A stretch of 64,000 nt of DNA from Glossina fuscipes (GCF_014805625.2 NW_023998547.1:417023-481022), one strand, 5' to 3'; counted from the first letter of the stretch, positions 1 to 13,921 are shown. The notes: generated by a model from the sequence alone, not told the origin. Numbers and translations: made by a program.

Positions 1-928
1 TGCGTGCATGCATGTGTGCATACGTGAACACATACATACACATACATTGTTCGTATCTTTCACGGGCATCGTCAACGACACGTATCATTATCTCTCGCGT
101 TTTACGTGTATGCGTGTATGTGGCTAACATTAAAACTAAACGGAGATGTGTAATAAGTTTTCAAGTGAACAAAGTCCATATTTCATTATTGTAGCTATAT
201 ATATGTAATAGATAGCTATAGTTATAATAGATTTGTCACTGACTTCGTAACACCCAAAAATATTTATTCCAGTTCCTTTCGCCATGCCAGCATCCCCCAT
301 GTCTTCATGTTGCCCTTTTATTTGTTGCTAAAATGTTAAGCTTCACGGAGGTTTAGGCAGAATGCTAAAAAATGGCTCATTTCGAGCTTGTGGTCATGAG
401 TGAAGTGTGAGAAAGGGCCTTATCTCTCTCTGTCTAAGATCAACATAATTTCTTCCCCTTAGTTTTGATTTGAATTTTCTTAGGAATAAGATCCAAAGAA
501 TCCCCGTAAAGAGCAAGTATTCTCAATCAAGTTGATTTTGATAGGTGGGTCCTCTTTTCAAGACAATAAAAACGCACTAAAGAGTTGAGTTAGGGAGTTG
601 AAAGTCAGATCGCAATCGCGGCGCTTATTTCTTTTTTATCATTAAAGTAAAAGCGCTACTGATCCGATCGGTCTTTGTCCAAAACTTATATCGAGGAGTT
701 TAAAATTTTCAATGTCCTGAAAGATGGGAATACCAAAGGTTTATTATTTCACTTGTCGAAATATTGAATGACGAGTTGATCAGCATGAGGTTCTGAATCG
801 ATCTGAATTTTTAAAAGATATAAAAATCATTTTTGATTGAAATCAGAGCAAGCTGTGTCTAGCCATGTATGCGGACTTGCTGAATAAGTAATTTCATTAG
901 GGATCGGTCAATAATTGTCTGGACTGAT

Positions 929-933
<5 letters not shown>

Positions 934-966
<33 letters not shown>
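934..966. repeat. Poly-T tract, 33 nt
   Basis: An uninterrupted run of T. Long homopolymers occur repeatedly in the window on both strands. A minus-strand poly-A tail of a retroposon is possible, but no retroposon body is recognised next to it. Confidence 0.9.
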
Positions 967-967
<1 letters not shown>

Positions 968-2482
968 GTGTAAGATTCGACTTTATTCGCGGGCGTAGTC
1001 AATACAACGCTTCGCTGGCATTTTAATTCTTTTTTTTTTGCGTAATGATCTGCCAAGACCCTCAAATAGTGTTCCAGTTTCCCCTATGACCCAGAAATTA
1101 GATGTAAAACCTTTTTCCTGGAACAATTATGGAAACAATTCGAAACTTAATTCATGCACTTTCGCCATAGTAACGATTGACTTCACGTACGTGGTGTGTT
1201 TGTTCCACTATGAGTAAATGCGGTATCCATTTGAAAATTTAGGTTTAAAGCCATCTCTTACAAAATCAGATTTCGATTGTCGAGTGCTGTCGTTGGCGTC
1301 CGCAAGACACTGTTTGAAAATCGCTACCCTCCGTCAACCTGTTGTTGTTCTTAAGCATCATTGCAATCCCTAAGTAAATCGTTGAAATAATATGTTTGAG
1401 GATTCATGCTATCTAAACGCAGTTGTGCTTTGTAAGAAATGACTCGTCTACGCCAGTTCAGCAAATTAATGACCTATGCAAGGCCGTTAGCAAGACGAGC
1501 TTCCTTACGCTCATCTTGTTGAAGATTGGTTGCTTTTGATCTTGTGCTTTCGCCTTCTGAACGAATAGTCTCTTAGGGGAAACTAAATAATTTAAAGAAA
1601 GGATGAGGAGGAGGTAACCAGGAAGCAGATGCACTACTTCGTTAGCCGATGGTAAAAAAATCCGTAGCATTGATCGTTGCCCATAGCCGAAATTTAGAGT
1701 TCGCTCATCTTTTCCCTATCGCTTATATCAGCGATAAAAACCATATTGGATTAGTTTACGGATTACAAAGGAGGAAAGTTCAAAAATACTTATGTAAAAA
1801 TGCAAGACATAAAAAAAAAAAAAAAAAATGGTAAAGTGTGTGTAGAGATAACCTAATCAAATGTTGACTAAGTCTTATTTAATGCAATTAGTTTGAATAG
1901 ATTTATAACTTGTTCGCATACATTGCAAAAGAAAATAGCGTTTTTCCGGAAAAATGTGTTAAAATATGCTTAACGTGATCATTTTATGCGCATTGCTTAA
2001 ATGGCAGGCAAACTAAAGGAGAAGAAAAAACAACAACATAATATTAGAGAGTACTTAAAGAAAATTGCAAGAAAAAAAAAAAAAATAAAATCACTTTGGC
2101 CATAACAATGGAGGTAAAAGCAAGTAGAAATTTTTCCTATTGTTTAAGTTTTTTTTTTTTTTCCCTGCTAACCGACAAAGCAAAATAATTTCCATATAAA
2201 CTAAGCAAGTAAAAGCAATCACTAAACTAACTAAGGACTGATTAAAATAATCGTTTCGTTCATTTCGTTTAGAAATATCTGCTATCCACTGCTATATGTT
2301 TTATTATAAACATAGTTTGCCTATAAAATTATATTATAATAAAAATTATTGCAATATTCGATATTTTTGTTCTTAGTTATCAAAAAGGTATGGACACTTT
2401 TTCACTTTATCTATCTCTATTATTAGTTATTGTTTTTCTATTTTTTGTTTTTTCTTTCTTTTTTTTTCATTCAAATAATCAT

Positions 2483-2506
2483 TAGCTAGCTTAGTTTAGC
2501 TAGCTA
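2483..2506. other. Perfect 8 bp inverted repeat (TAGCTAGC/GCTAGCTA)
   Basis: TAGCTAGC at 2483-2490 is mirrored by GCTAGCTA at 2499-2506 across an 8 nt loop (TTAGTTTA). Each arm is nearly self-palindromic, so alternative pairings exist. It lies in a T-rich non-coding stretch and no function is assigned. Confidence 0.6.
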
Positions 2507-3447
2507 TTCATGCTTGATTATGTTTCTTCGACTGCTGTTGTGATTTTCATTTTAAGGCTAAATGTTGGCCATTCCTTCTCCCATTTCGTTGCTGCGTGTC
2601 GTTACAACCATATCATTTTACATAATAAATTCTCCGTTAAGAAGAATAAATTACTAACCAAACTCCTCATCTTAAGGCTATAACTAACTAATACGAAATA
2701 AAAGCCACATTCTTATTATTATTATTATTTTTTGTTTTTTTTTTTGTTTTCGTTTTTGTTTTTAACTTTCTTTTACACAATTGTTGTTATTGTTTCTTAA
2801 CTTTTTAAAGTCTAAGGTGAAATTCAATCTGTTGTTATTTGATTGCAATCGTATTTTTTTTTTATTGTTGTTGTTGTTGTTTTTTATTCAAAACGCAAAT
2901 GCTTATTTTCTAAACTCACTTTAAATTCGTTCAAGTTGTTGTTTCTTTTTTTTTCCTTTCTTTTACGCGTTTCACTTTAAGGCATTAATGCTTCAAATGA
3001 TCTTGGGGATGATAACGATGGCGCGCTGTAGGTATACTGTCACTAATAAGCGGGCGTTTACCGTTTACTTGACCCAATAGTAACCAAATTATACCTAAAA
3101 TAGTAATTACATGAAGTCAGCATACAATGCTGCCAGTGTACTCTCTGTGATATTATCTTGTCTTGTGTTCCATGTTCCTCTTAGAAAAAAAAAGTTCTTT
3201 ATAACTCAATTTTTAACTTATTTTCTTGTCTGTCTTTCTTTCTTTAAAGCAATCAAATAAACAAAAAAAAAAAAAAGAAAAGAAAATTCGCAGTAAACGG
3301 CCGCCTTTTGGACTCTACACATATTGAAAGAAACGACGACTGAGAGATGACGACTCTGAAATACGCTACATTTGTTGTTTGTAGACGTGTAACTCTCAGA
3401 TAAATATTGCGGCATTCCTTTGTCAACTTTTGACCCTCAAAAGAGTC

Positions 3448-3475
3448 AAGAGAGACAGAGAGAGAGAGAGAGAGA
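3448..3475. repeat. GA dinucleotide microsatellite
   Basis: (GA)n preceded by an imperfect AGAGACAGAG stretch. GA repeats can bind GAGA-type factors in flies, but there is no promoter context to support this here. Confidence 0.85.
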
Positions 3476-3920
3476 ATATTTTCTCATGATTTCTTTTTTA
3501 TATGAAAAGACCTTTAAATATATCCATGATCAGTTCTTATACTTCACACCACTTGCGATTAATTTAGTTATATTAGGTTTGTGCAGATGTATGCAAACAC
3601 CTAAAAGGGCTGCAGGTAGACACACCTTTTAATATATTAAAATTTCATTAAAATATCTAAAAGCTGCAACCTGTAAGTTGAACACAAGAAAATAAGACAG
3701 CCAGGCGAACAAGAGGTGACTCCCATAAGCTTACCCATCCTGTCTGAACCACTATCGTAATCGAGCTTGATTCCGAACTACTTTCTGAATCATGGTGTTT
3801 ATTGTGTTTGCGTGTGCAGCGGCCTATAAGCATTTTTATCTATTTATCACATTTGCCTGTCTTCCCTCTCTGTCTATATGTCCATCCGTCCTCTCTCTCT
3901 ATTTGACTTCTGCCTACTTG

Positions 3921-3947
3921 TCTCTCTCTCTCTCTCTCTCTCTCTCT
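3921..3947. repeat. TC dinucleotide microsatellite
   Basis: (TC)13 or so, inside a pyrimidine-rich stretch (3855-3950). It also creates a spurious Ser/Leu-rich frame. Confidence 0.9.
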
Positions 3948-4636
3948 GATTCTGTTGGAATGTCCATCCGATCCAAAAATCGAAATAGAAATGGAATAGA
4001 AATATGCGACTGGCGTTTATCAGACTCTTCACTTCAATAATCCATTGCCCTCGCTAAAGACATTTTGTTTGATGTTGGAGCCGCTTGAGTCAAGGCATTT
4101 AGGGAAATGCGAACATATAGACTTACTTGGCGAACACTTTTTTTTCTTCGTAAAATGATTTCTTTTCGCTATAGTTGCTTATCCTGATACCGAGCTTTAA
4201 TAAGCGTACACTGCACTATAGTGAATAAGAAGTTTTTGTAATGCTCATGAAAAGGAAATTAGGATTGATAACCATATTCATTTATCTGTTGCTCTATCTT
4301 TCTTTCTACTTTACTCTATCTAAAGAATTTCTGTAAGGTGGACTGCTGCTTTGTCTTATGTGAACTTTGTTACGTACGATTGCATGAGAATCGTTCATAT
4401 CTTCTCGCAATCAACAAAAAATGCAATACTAAGTGCCAAACTCTCTAATAGCGCTTATCAAACACGTGAATATAAACGTAGTATAAAGTTCAACGACCCT
4501 AATAGGGTACGATTCAAAAGTATTATATCCTGCATGCACGCAAACGCATATATACATTTATATTATTGTTCGCTAACAGACAAATGTTCGATTGGCATGT
4601 GGCTTAACTAATCTTAAATACATAGTCTGTGTCTAT

Positions 4637-4638
4637 AC

Positions 4639-4678
<40 letters not shown>
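4637..4678. repeat. TA microsatellite with AC interruptions
   Basis: An alternating TA run interrupted by ACA steps near both ends. Confidence 0.9.
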
Positions 4679-4679
<1 letters not shown>

Positions 4680-5127
4680 CAGTGAATAAGTTATGAATTT
4701 GAAATGATAAACGCTGACAACAACAGTAGTAACACGAACTATAAATATGATAATTTATAAATTGTCGCTTAAATTTAAATAATAATTGTTTATTTTGCTT
4801 TTTGTTTGTCTATCAACGAGACGATATGAACATTTCCTCAGTATCTCCATTAGTCTAAATAATAAATGCATTCAGATGACGAATCTTACGATTTTATGAA
4901 TTTTAAAAGGAGAAAGAAAAAGAACATTGGATGGCAGCTCTGGTTTATAATAAAAACTTCATTTCATTTAAGTAAAGGTGGAAACAAAAAAAAAAGAAAC
5001 GACTTAATAATAATAACAACATTTCCAGTTAATGTGCTCTAGTGATGATACACTTTACTGGTAAAACTCTCTCGTATCTCGTTGATTATAAATTATGCAA
5101 AAAATTAACAGCTTGTTTCCAGCCATG

Positions 5128-5182
5128 TTTTTTTTTTTTTTAATATTTAAAAAAAAAAATAGCGGGGTGATTTTTTTTTTTT

Positions 5183-5219
<37 letters not shown>
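5128..5219. repeat. Alternating poly-T/poly-A blocks able to fold back
   Basis: T14 (5128-5141), then A11 (5149-5159), then T12 (5171-5182), then A29 (5191-5219), separated by short spacers (AATATTT, TAGCGGGGTGA, ACCGTTTT). Neighbouring blocks are complementary and could form two successive A:T hairpins. It is probably a slippage-prone site. Confidence 0.8.
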
Positions 5220-5221
<2 letters not shown>

Positions 5222-5743
5222 TGCATAGATAAGATGGCTTGTATAACGAGAACTTTATAGAGACAGTGTAACTAATAGTAGAGGAGAAAAAAAAAAAAAA
5301 ATGAAAAAATTCAAGCAAGAAAGCTATATTCATCTTAAGCCACTCTTTGTACACCCATAGCCTTTGGCGACCGATAGCTACTCGGTGCGGTACACATTTT
5401 ACTAACAGTTACTGAAAATGTTTTATCGAAACTTTTCTATTGATGCTCGTCCTTGAAAATATTAGTAAAACGTTTGTCCGTTGGTTTGACGCTAATAATA
5501 TTTTACCTATAATAGCCTTAAACTATTGCTACACACAACTATAACTAATGCAATGGCATATAAACCAACTAACTACCTAATTAGTCAGTTAATTGCATCG
5601 ACCTCTTCAGCGATACACTCGTATACTCGTATGTTATGACAAAGTGATAGAAATATTTTCTAAAATACACTATTATGGCAAACACACATTCGTAATGATA
5701 AAATTTTATGAAGATATTCGACAAGGATGGATGAACGGATGAT

Positions 5744-5769
5744 GATATATATATATATATATATATATC
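5744..5769. repeat. TA microsatellite
   Basis: Uninterrupted (TA)n following GATGA. Confidence 0.9.
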
Positions 5770-8148
5770 AGCTATAGAACGTTAACTGTTTAAAATCTTA
5801 AGGAGGCTAAGTGACACATTTTGCCATTATTATCTGTTACTAGTCATGATAGACAACCATGTGTTGTTTCCATCTGCGTTGTTATAATTTTTATATTCCG
5901 GAAGAACAGTCTTATGAAAGCGCTCTCCGATATCAATTTTATTGTAAAACAGTAGCGCTAACTGTCGCAAACCACGCAGAAACAAATACTACCTTGTCTT
6001 ACTCTTGTACTTCTAATGAATGCTTAATCCAAAGAAAGACTTGCGTTTTAAAGACATCCCTGCTTTCTTTGACGACAATATCGTCGATTTGCAATCCGAA
6101 AGACTAATACATTCCTAGACTAATTAAGCAAGCAGCGTAGCAAGTGACGCGCTATTCACCCCATGTGGCATCGGGCTCCGTTGTATTAAGTCTTAGATAC
6201 GTAAAGATTCGAACTTGACCTTAAAGAGACATCTGACGGGGATTAATAAAATTGATTTAGGATTTCTTGTTGCTTTTTTCTATGCTTTTTTAATATAAGT
6301 GGTAGGTCCTTTTGTAGGTACAGCGTTAAGCCGAAGGTATATTTTCCTCATTTCGGCATTCGAGCTCTGTGCAAGTTTTAATCATAGATAGAAAGGATAG
6401 AAACAGTCGGTTGGGAAAGGAAAAGAGAAAGCCGGATTTTGGTATTGCCTGCAGATGTTTGCTCGTTACGAACCGTACGGTGTGAATGTAATTATCACAA
6501 GTGTTTTGTAGTCTTATTTATTACACATTTTATATCTACACTACTCACCTGTTCATTAAAATTTTAATAGACTAATGAAATTGAACACAAAGTACCCATG
6601 AATTGCAATTCTTTTAAACAATTCATCCATTAAATCAATTTATCAATTGCACATCGGACAGACTTTCACGTACATGATCACCATCGGTTTATTGTAACAA
6701 TCGAAAGCTAAAGTGCTTTCTTTCTAGCTTCAGTCATGTCTTGGAGTTTGAATTTTTTTTTTAGTCTTAATTTGTAGATCGAAGGATTTATTTATTTTCA
6801 AGTACAAAAAAAAAAGTCCAAAGCTATTTGGCCATGAACTCTCTAAACCAGTAAGTAATGACTAAAAGTACAACCAAGTCTTCTATAGGGCGGTTATAAT
6901 TCCATATAACATGGGACGAAAATTGGAACTGCTCTTCTATAAGAGGAAGAAGATGTTCTCCTACACACATTCTTACAACTCGAACGACATGAGGTATATA
7001 TCTATGGCTGCACTTATTCGATTCGCGAAATTTCTTTTCTTGACATTTAAGCGGCCTATCTCAAATGCAGTTAGCGATCACTGAGGAACTTTCGCAAAAA
7101 ATTGGCCACCACTTGATTGGTTCTAATCAAAAGTTCCTTGTAACGCGCTTGCAATATAATGCGGCAGTGCTTTTCATACGACGCGTACGACAACGACGAT
7201 GCGATTGCCTTTTAAGCGACGGTACTCGATTGGTTTCGTGTCGTGTCGGATTTATCGATCGTTGAGGATATAGGATAAATATATAGAATAAAATAAGGAT
7301 AAATATATAGGCGTGTGTAGCCATAATTTCGTGTCCCCTTATCGAGGTTTCCATAGAGCGCATTTCCTAAGTTGAACCAGTGATGAATTTCATATAATCC
7401 ACGAAATGATTGTGTTATGGCAGACTTGACTGTAACCGAAAAAAAAAGAAGCAAACAAACAAAAAAAATTGGGACATCAGTGTTTTTTGCCTTAATTTAA
7501 ATCTTGGATAAATGCATCATCATCATCTCGTTTTTGATTTCTTATCTTCTTTTATTGAATTGTTGACCTGATATTCCGTGAATCAGGTTCAACTTGCAGT
7601 TGATTACATTAGAACAAGAAACAGCTATTGGCATAATCTGGCTCTGTTTTTTCTAATTTTTTTTTTAAGTCAATATTTATTATTATTTTGTCAGTGTACG
7701 CTGATTTTTTTTGTTTTTGTTTTCGTTTTTTTTTTTTTTTCTTCTCTTTAATGTTATTTTTCTAGTTTCCTTATTGTTCACAAAATGTGTGTCTTTGTAT
7801 CGTGCACAATTTAGTTCAGTTGCCGTTGCTTTTGTAATTGACTGAAGTAGTTAACCTCTATTTAACCATTGATTATATATTTCCAGTCGAGAATATCTTA
7901 ATGAAAAATTTTCGTTTCTTCAATCTCTAATGATGTTGTTGGTTAATCGTTGGTTGTTGTTTTGTCAGATTTAAAAAAAAATAAAACGTAAATGGGAATT
8001 AGTAATAAATTTACGCCTATTAAGTCAAATTTGAATCCAATTATCAGACACACTAACCATAGCGCAATATTAATTAAATAATTGACTTATAGTATTTTAT
8101 GTTTCACAGCTGAAATTATTGCTGAAATTTTAACTCCTTAACGGAGCA

Positions 8149-8169
8149 CTAAGCTAAGGCTTAGCTAAG
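8149..8169. other. Imperfect palindrome CTAAGCTAAG-G-CTTAGCTAAG
   Basis: The arms CTAAGCTAAG and CTTAGCTAAG flank a central G and pair at 9 of 10 positions. A second short inverted repeat, CTCC-N5-GGAG, lies just upstream (8134-8146). No known binding site is recognised. Confidence 0.5.
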
Positions 8170-8927
8170 CGTGCCAAAGTAATTCTTAAATATCTTTACT
8201 TTGCAAAATTTGATGATAATATTATGCAAGTATTTGTAGTATTTGTGCTGCATTGTCACTAATGTTTAACTAAATCAAGCTACGATAGAAGACTTTTATC
8301 AATTCATTTTATTAAGTTAATGATCAGTAGAGTCGGCCTTCTCAGCAATTTTTTATAAATAGAATTTTTTTTTTATATACGGAAATCTTTTAGTGTAGCT
8401 TCTCTTATATCCATTGGCAGTTTAGTTTTCTTGTTTTTTTTTTTCATTTATTTGATTTCTCACAGGCAAGAAGCCAAAAAATGTACCATGAAAAGGAGAG
8501 AAAAGCAAAAAAAAAAAAGAAAAAAAAAAAAAACAAGAAGAAAAAATTAAGACAAAGGTGAATGAATTTTTGAAATATCTTCATTTCTTGCAGTCATTGC
8601 TTCTGTGTGTGTGCACATATAATAATAAGTACGTAGTACGAGTAGGTTTATGTGCGCATAAGTGTTTTCTCCTTTTACCAGCTATTATTCAAAACTGAAA
8701 TAATTTTACGCCTAATGCTATAAGGTAGAAATCTTAACCCACATCCACATTTACTAAATAAAATACATGCATACATGCATACATAGATACATACCTACAT
8801 GCATAACTGAAACTAGACGGTATAAAAGAAATGTGCATCAACGGAATAACGTTATAAATATTGAGATGTAATAACGACATGTAAAGATTTGCTGTTTTCA
8901 GGTGTGTACTCTATGTACTCACATATG

Positions 8928-8950
8928 CACACACACACACACACACACAA
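8928..8950. repeat. CA dinucleotide microsatellite
   Basis: (CA)n extending imperfectly into ACAAACACACATGC. Confidence 0.9.
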
Positions 8951-9040
8951 ACACACATGCATATTTATATATATATGAATATATTTATATGTATTTGCAT
9001 TCTAGTTCACTTATAGTCAGAAGTATTGTTTATGAGAATC

Positions 9041-9073
<33 letters not shown>

Positions 9074-9083
9074 CGACGATGAT
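9041..9083. repeat. GAT/ATG trinucleotide microsatellite
   Basis: About 13 copies of ATG/GAT, ending in GACGACGATGAT. In one frame it reads as poly-Met, which is an artefact. Confidence 0.9.
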
Positions 9084-9809
9084 ATGTTTGCTTCAGAAAT
9101 GGCAAGGTGTTGAAATCCATATGCATAACAATAATGTGTACGCATCTAGCGAAGTTGTAGCCACTAGAAGACGAACAATACATGCATTCATTCTAATGTG
9201 TATAGCTTAAGTTTACATTACAATGGTGGAGGATGCTTTTACGCTTATCGCCTCAGGTTTCTCATTTTACGTATAAAATTTCCGAATGTAAATAAGTGCA
9301 CAAATAAAAATGTTTTACAGTCAATCAAATCTAGAGAATAGATCAGATTTCTAATATAAAACGTTTATAAATCAGATTTTGCCTTATAAAGTGATTTCGG
9401 TCGTTCTTCGGTCTTAGGCATTTATCTTGGGAAATACTTACACACTCTTAACTAGTCCAATACGTATATTTTCATGCCTGAGTGAGGTTTTCCCTTCGAA
9501 CTTATACATTTATTTATTTATTTATTTTTTTTTTTTTGATCGGTCGAAATTAAATAAAAGAATATCTCTTTTGAAACAATTGCTGCTTAAGCAAGCTTTT
9601 GATTTGTTTTTTTTTTTTTTATTAAAATTTTATTAATTTTTTATTGGTCTAGTGGGGAAAAAAAATTGAAAAAATTAACAAAATAAGCAATAATATTATG
9701 GTCGGCCATAGCCTACAATTAAAATACTCAAGGCCATATAGAGTTGTTCATAACGCTTAATTTTTGTTGCATATAAAGACTTTTTAAAATAAGGCATTCT
9801 ATGGAAAAA

Positions 9810-10140
9810 GTGGTTCCCCAACACGATCAATTTCCAATAGTTTTGATAACATCCAAACATCTTAAAAATTCAGATATCAGATGGAGAGATGGACAGACAG
9901 TAAGACAAACCATATTAGATCGATCCACAATCACTTTCTGAATAAAAGATGGGTCAATCTGTGGGTTCAATGCACGAAAATAGGACATATAGACAGACAG
10001 AGAAATGAACAATTGGACAGACAAGCCTAAATTGATTTAGAATCACTTTCAGTGCAATAAAAGACGGATCTATCTCAAGTCCTTCTGGCTACATCCGCGT
10101 ATACTTAATATACTCCACAAATGCTGGAGAGTGTAAAAGA
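9810..10140 (-). repeat. Dispersed-repeat-like fragment with an internal tandem duplication
   Basis: Read on the minus strand there are two successive blocks. Each has a CTTTTATT...GAAAGTGATT core followed by a GTCTGTCTGTCC-type stretch (GGACAGAC motifs at about 9891-9898 and 10015-10022 on +). The block resembles the middle of the dispersed family at 33.3, 38.6 and 50.4 kb (the GTCTGTCTGTCCG box) but is more diverged. The duplication is visible directly; membership of the same family is inference. Confidence 0.5.
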
Positions 10141-13100
10141 AGGGATTGAGGAAACACTAGAACCGATCATATTTAATTCGATCTCACAATTCGATCTCGA
10201 AGACAAACTATTCGTGACTGATCACTCAATATTTTTACTCTGAGCGATGATTATTTAAAATTTAAAATTAGACGAACGGCGGTCTTTATTTATTATTTAC
10301 GATTTGCGATCGTTTACGAGGGAATTTTAAAAATTCTTATCAATTTTAAAGTTTCCCTACTCTCTGCTGCTATGTAGTTGTATGTGTAGACTCGTATCGT
10401 TTATGATATGGAAATACCATTTATTATAAAATTACTCGTACGATTAAATTGTTTCGTTGATAAAATAGTTTGTTTTCGATAAACTTAAACTTATGTATAA
10501 TTTATTCCATAGTTTACCGAGCAGCTGTTAATATTAACCCATGAACAATTTATTCGACTGATTAAGCTGTAAAAGCAACGTACAATGCAATAATGAGAAT
10601 AATAGTTAGTGCATTTACTTAGTCAATATGATTAAAATTGACTAAAACCCTGGCGTAAGCCAGCCACGTGTTACTTATAGTCGTTTTTGTTTTTTTGTTT
10701 GTTTTCTTTTTTAGAAAAATCACATCATTTTAGCAGACTTTTGATTTTTAAATAAATTATTTTGTACAATTTTCTTATATGTCGTGATTTATATAATTTG
10801 TCGCTTATTATATGCAATATAGCTATAATGACATCTAAATTGTTGTTAATTTTTTTATTTTTTTTTATTCTATTTGAAGATATATTTTTTCTAAGCTTTT
10901 TTTTTTCTTCTAATTGTTTACTTTCGTATGTAATTGTTGTGCGATTTATTTTTTATTTTCTTTTTTTTAGCATTTCTTTCACAATAAAATGTACAGAGTT
11001 AGTTGGAATCTATTTTTATAGCTATGGCGCGTGCTTTCGCTTCAACAGTCTTTCTCTTTATGCTTCGATGGCAGTCAACGTAGAATGGTAGACTAAACTT
11101 ATTAATCTATTTGCATCCAAATGGACCACCACCGGTTCATTGAAGTTATCACTACCTATAGCAACGGATCGTTTGTAATGCAAGCAAGATGATAGAACCC
11201 TTGAGAGCTCTTGCTCTCATTAACAATCTCAATCCACATGTAGTAGTCTATGATCCGCAAACAAGTTGGGTGCTTGAATTTCGCCATCAAGCGAGAATAA
11301 ATTGTTTGTTTGTTTTTATATTTTTTTTTTTTAGTTTTTTAATTATTCCCCAAGTAATGTTAATTCTGACCGCTTTAGTCATTAGAGTTTACTATAAAAA
11401 AAATAATGAAAACATTTCACTTTTCTTTCCTAAGCTAATTTAATATTTCAAATTTTTGTTTTTTTTAGTATTAAAAATAACTTTGTGTCTGTAAGTTTAT
11501 TGCTTTTCTTTGTCCATATGTGTATATAGATATGTATAATGTATGCTAACCTAATAAACTTAATGTTATTATTATGCTGATGCTGATGATGATGTTGAAG
11601 AGGATGCAATTCGCTTAATTTGAGTAACAGTTGCTTATAACAATAAACTTGGAGCCTTATATACGTATGTGTTGTGTAAATTCTTAATCTGGTCAGTAGG
11701 TCGTTCAATATAATTTTCTCTCAGCCTTCTTGCTGTGGCATTACCGATAAAGCACTTATGGTGAGAGTTGCATATCCATCTTCTTTGACTTTAACTTTTG
11801 TTTCATTAAATCAGCATACAATCGATTTGGTTGCGAAATGAACGTGAAATAGATCATTAAATGCCTAAAGGAAAAATTTAAATGAATGCGTGTCTAGTTA
11901 GATCCTTTTGCCTCGATGTAGAATGCATAAAGAAGAAGCTTTGCTTATATCACAAATCTGTTGATTTTCAATTTCTAACCATCCGGGTGTTACCAACTAT
12001 TGCCAGATGGATTTTGATCTTTATTGATAAGTTGGTTTATGTCACATTTCCTAAATTATTAGGATGACAGAATAGTTAAGAACTTTTGTTTTATGCTACA
12101 GATTTATAGGGGAGCACCCAAAAAGAACCAACTTTTTAGTATGCCGTTCAATTCGAAATTATTTTTTGAAACAATTTGAACTTGCTTTTCCAACCCTTTT
12201 TTCCACATGCAAGTGGCAGTCCCTTTCCGTGTTCCGAGTTGAAATAGTCATCGACCTATTAGAGCAGAGAAGAGCAATAGCTTTGTTATGATTGATCCGA
12301 TCTGAAGCAGTGCTAAGCAAAATGGCACATATTTAGGGAGTAGTCCTTCATTGGGAGGAAAGATCCCAGTTCACCCTTTGGGTTCCTCCTCCTAGAGACT
12401 AAGGGACCTATGTCCAAGTTATCTATACCCAAAATTTGGAAAAAAATTGAGTCCATAGAGAAGCAACTAATTTCAAACAGACCTCTTCAGCGATTGATTA
12501 ATATTCGGTTCTAACTAAAGTCCACATCTTTTATACAAAATATGAATTCCGTGCGTTAGAGATAATTGGTCTAGTAGAACAAACAATAAGTGGTTGGTGA
12601 AGAGCACTATCAGGTTTAAACAACTGGGAAGCTAGTACATGCCCGCTCGGTGTTGCCAACTTTTTCTGGTTAAGTATTGTGAAAGGTCATCGCAAGGAAA
12701 AATCACTACATCGTGACTTTTGCTGCCCATGTTATGACTTAATTGAATCGGTCGTTGTTGGAGAAGGTTCTTTTGAGATAGCATGGTTTGTTTGGGAGCT
12801 CATAAGAAGTGTTCAATTCAAGTTGCAGCTGCCAGTAGATAAAGGGTTGGCTGGATCGATAATTATTACCACATCAACTCATCTCATTCCTTGTTTTATT
12901 GCGATATATTCTTACCTATAATAGATAATGAGTGCTAGGCAATCAATCTGATTAATGTTTTTAATCTCTAGTTATAATCATTCCGTTGACATATTTTAAT
13001 AAATTATATTATTTTTTTTTTTTTTCTCATAACACATTATTATACTGAATGAGTTTTTAAGACTTTATAGAGTAACTTGATACTCCTACTACCGTTTTAT

Positions 13101-13921
13101 AAGACAGTATAAATAAATTTTTATAATTCTTCGCATTTCATCAACATGTTCTCAATTAACAAATTTATTAAATTTTATCGCGTTGTGTTGTGATCAATTA
13201 ATGAAACGTCTATTTATGGTTAAATGAAGGCGCCTTTAATTTATTGTGTGGAGCGGTCGCGCGCTTTGTCGTTTATTGTGTATGAACACGAAAATGGAAA
13301 AATATTTGCTCACGGATTAATTTTTTTTTTTCAGTAAATTTCGATTCCAATTTTCGTTTTATGTTTATCTTACACGTATATTAAATTCGTTATTATGATG
13401 GTAACACAGGGCTACAAGTGTGCTTCTTAGCACTATTCTTATGCACTCTACCATAACTTGTTCTTTAATAATACTGCCTGCGTCTGGAACGACCCATCAG
13501 CAATGGTTTTTTCCCACTCTATCTGATGTCTACATTTTCTATATGAACGTTCGCAACCCTTCCGAATCACCACCGTGTCCGCATCTTTCTGGGGCATTCA
13601 CTGAATGGCTGATCATTGCAAAGAAAAAAAAAAGAAAGAAAGAAGCACAACCACACAAATGGAACTGATAGACAGTCAACATTCTGTTCACTATCAACGG
13701 TAGTAACTTTGAAGAAATCGTATAAGAGAGGTCTCGTAAATAAATGAAATAAAAAATCGCCTCAATCAACCTTAAGAGAAAGAGTGGTAAAAAGGAAACA
13801 GACTGCGTATAGAGGGAGGCTCTAGTGCCATTATGTTAAAAATATTTTTTTGATTCAATGCAAGAGAAAATTTGACGACAGTAGTTGCTTTGTTATTATT
13901 ATATCCCACATATATATATTA

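Larger units (their letters stand above)
1..13921. other. Non-coding AT-rich region, left part
   Basis: No supportable gene is seen here. The DNA is AT-rich and interrupted by poly-T and poly-A tracts (for example 934-966, 1810-1828, 5191-5219), TA, CA, TC/GA and GAT microsatellites, and short palindromes. Open frames are all about 110 codons or shorter and are mostly hydrophobic translations of T-rich DNA or microsatellite translations. The T-rich stretch 2390-3000 resembles UTR or intron sequence but has no adjacent coding exon. 12110-12700 is less repetitive and looks like an unidentified decayed insertion, but I could not assign it. This may be intergenic DNA or part of a giant intron. 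Confidence 0.6.

Noticed and set aside
10762..11091. 109-codon hydrophobic frame resembling a membrane protein
   Set aside because: Composition is entirely explained by T-rich DNA. There is no motif, and poly-T runs interrupt it.
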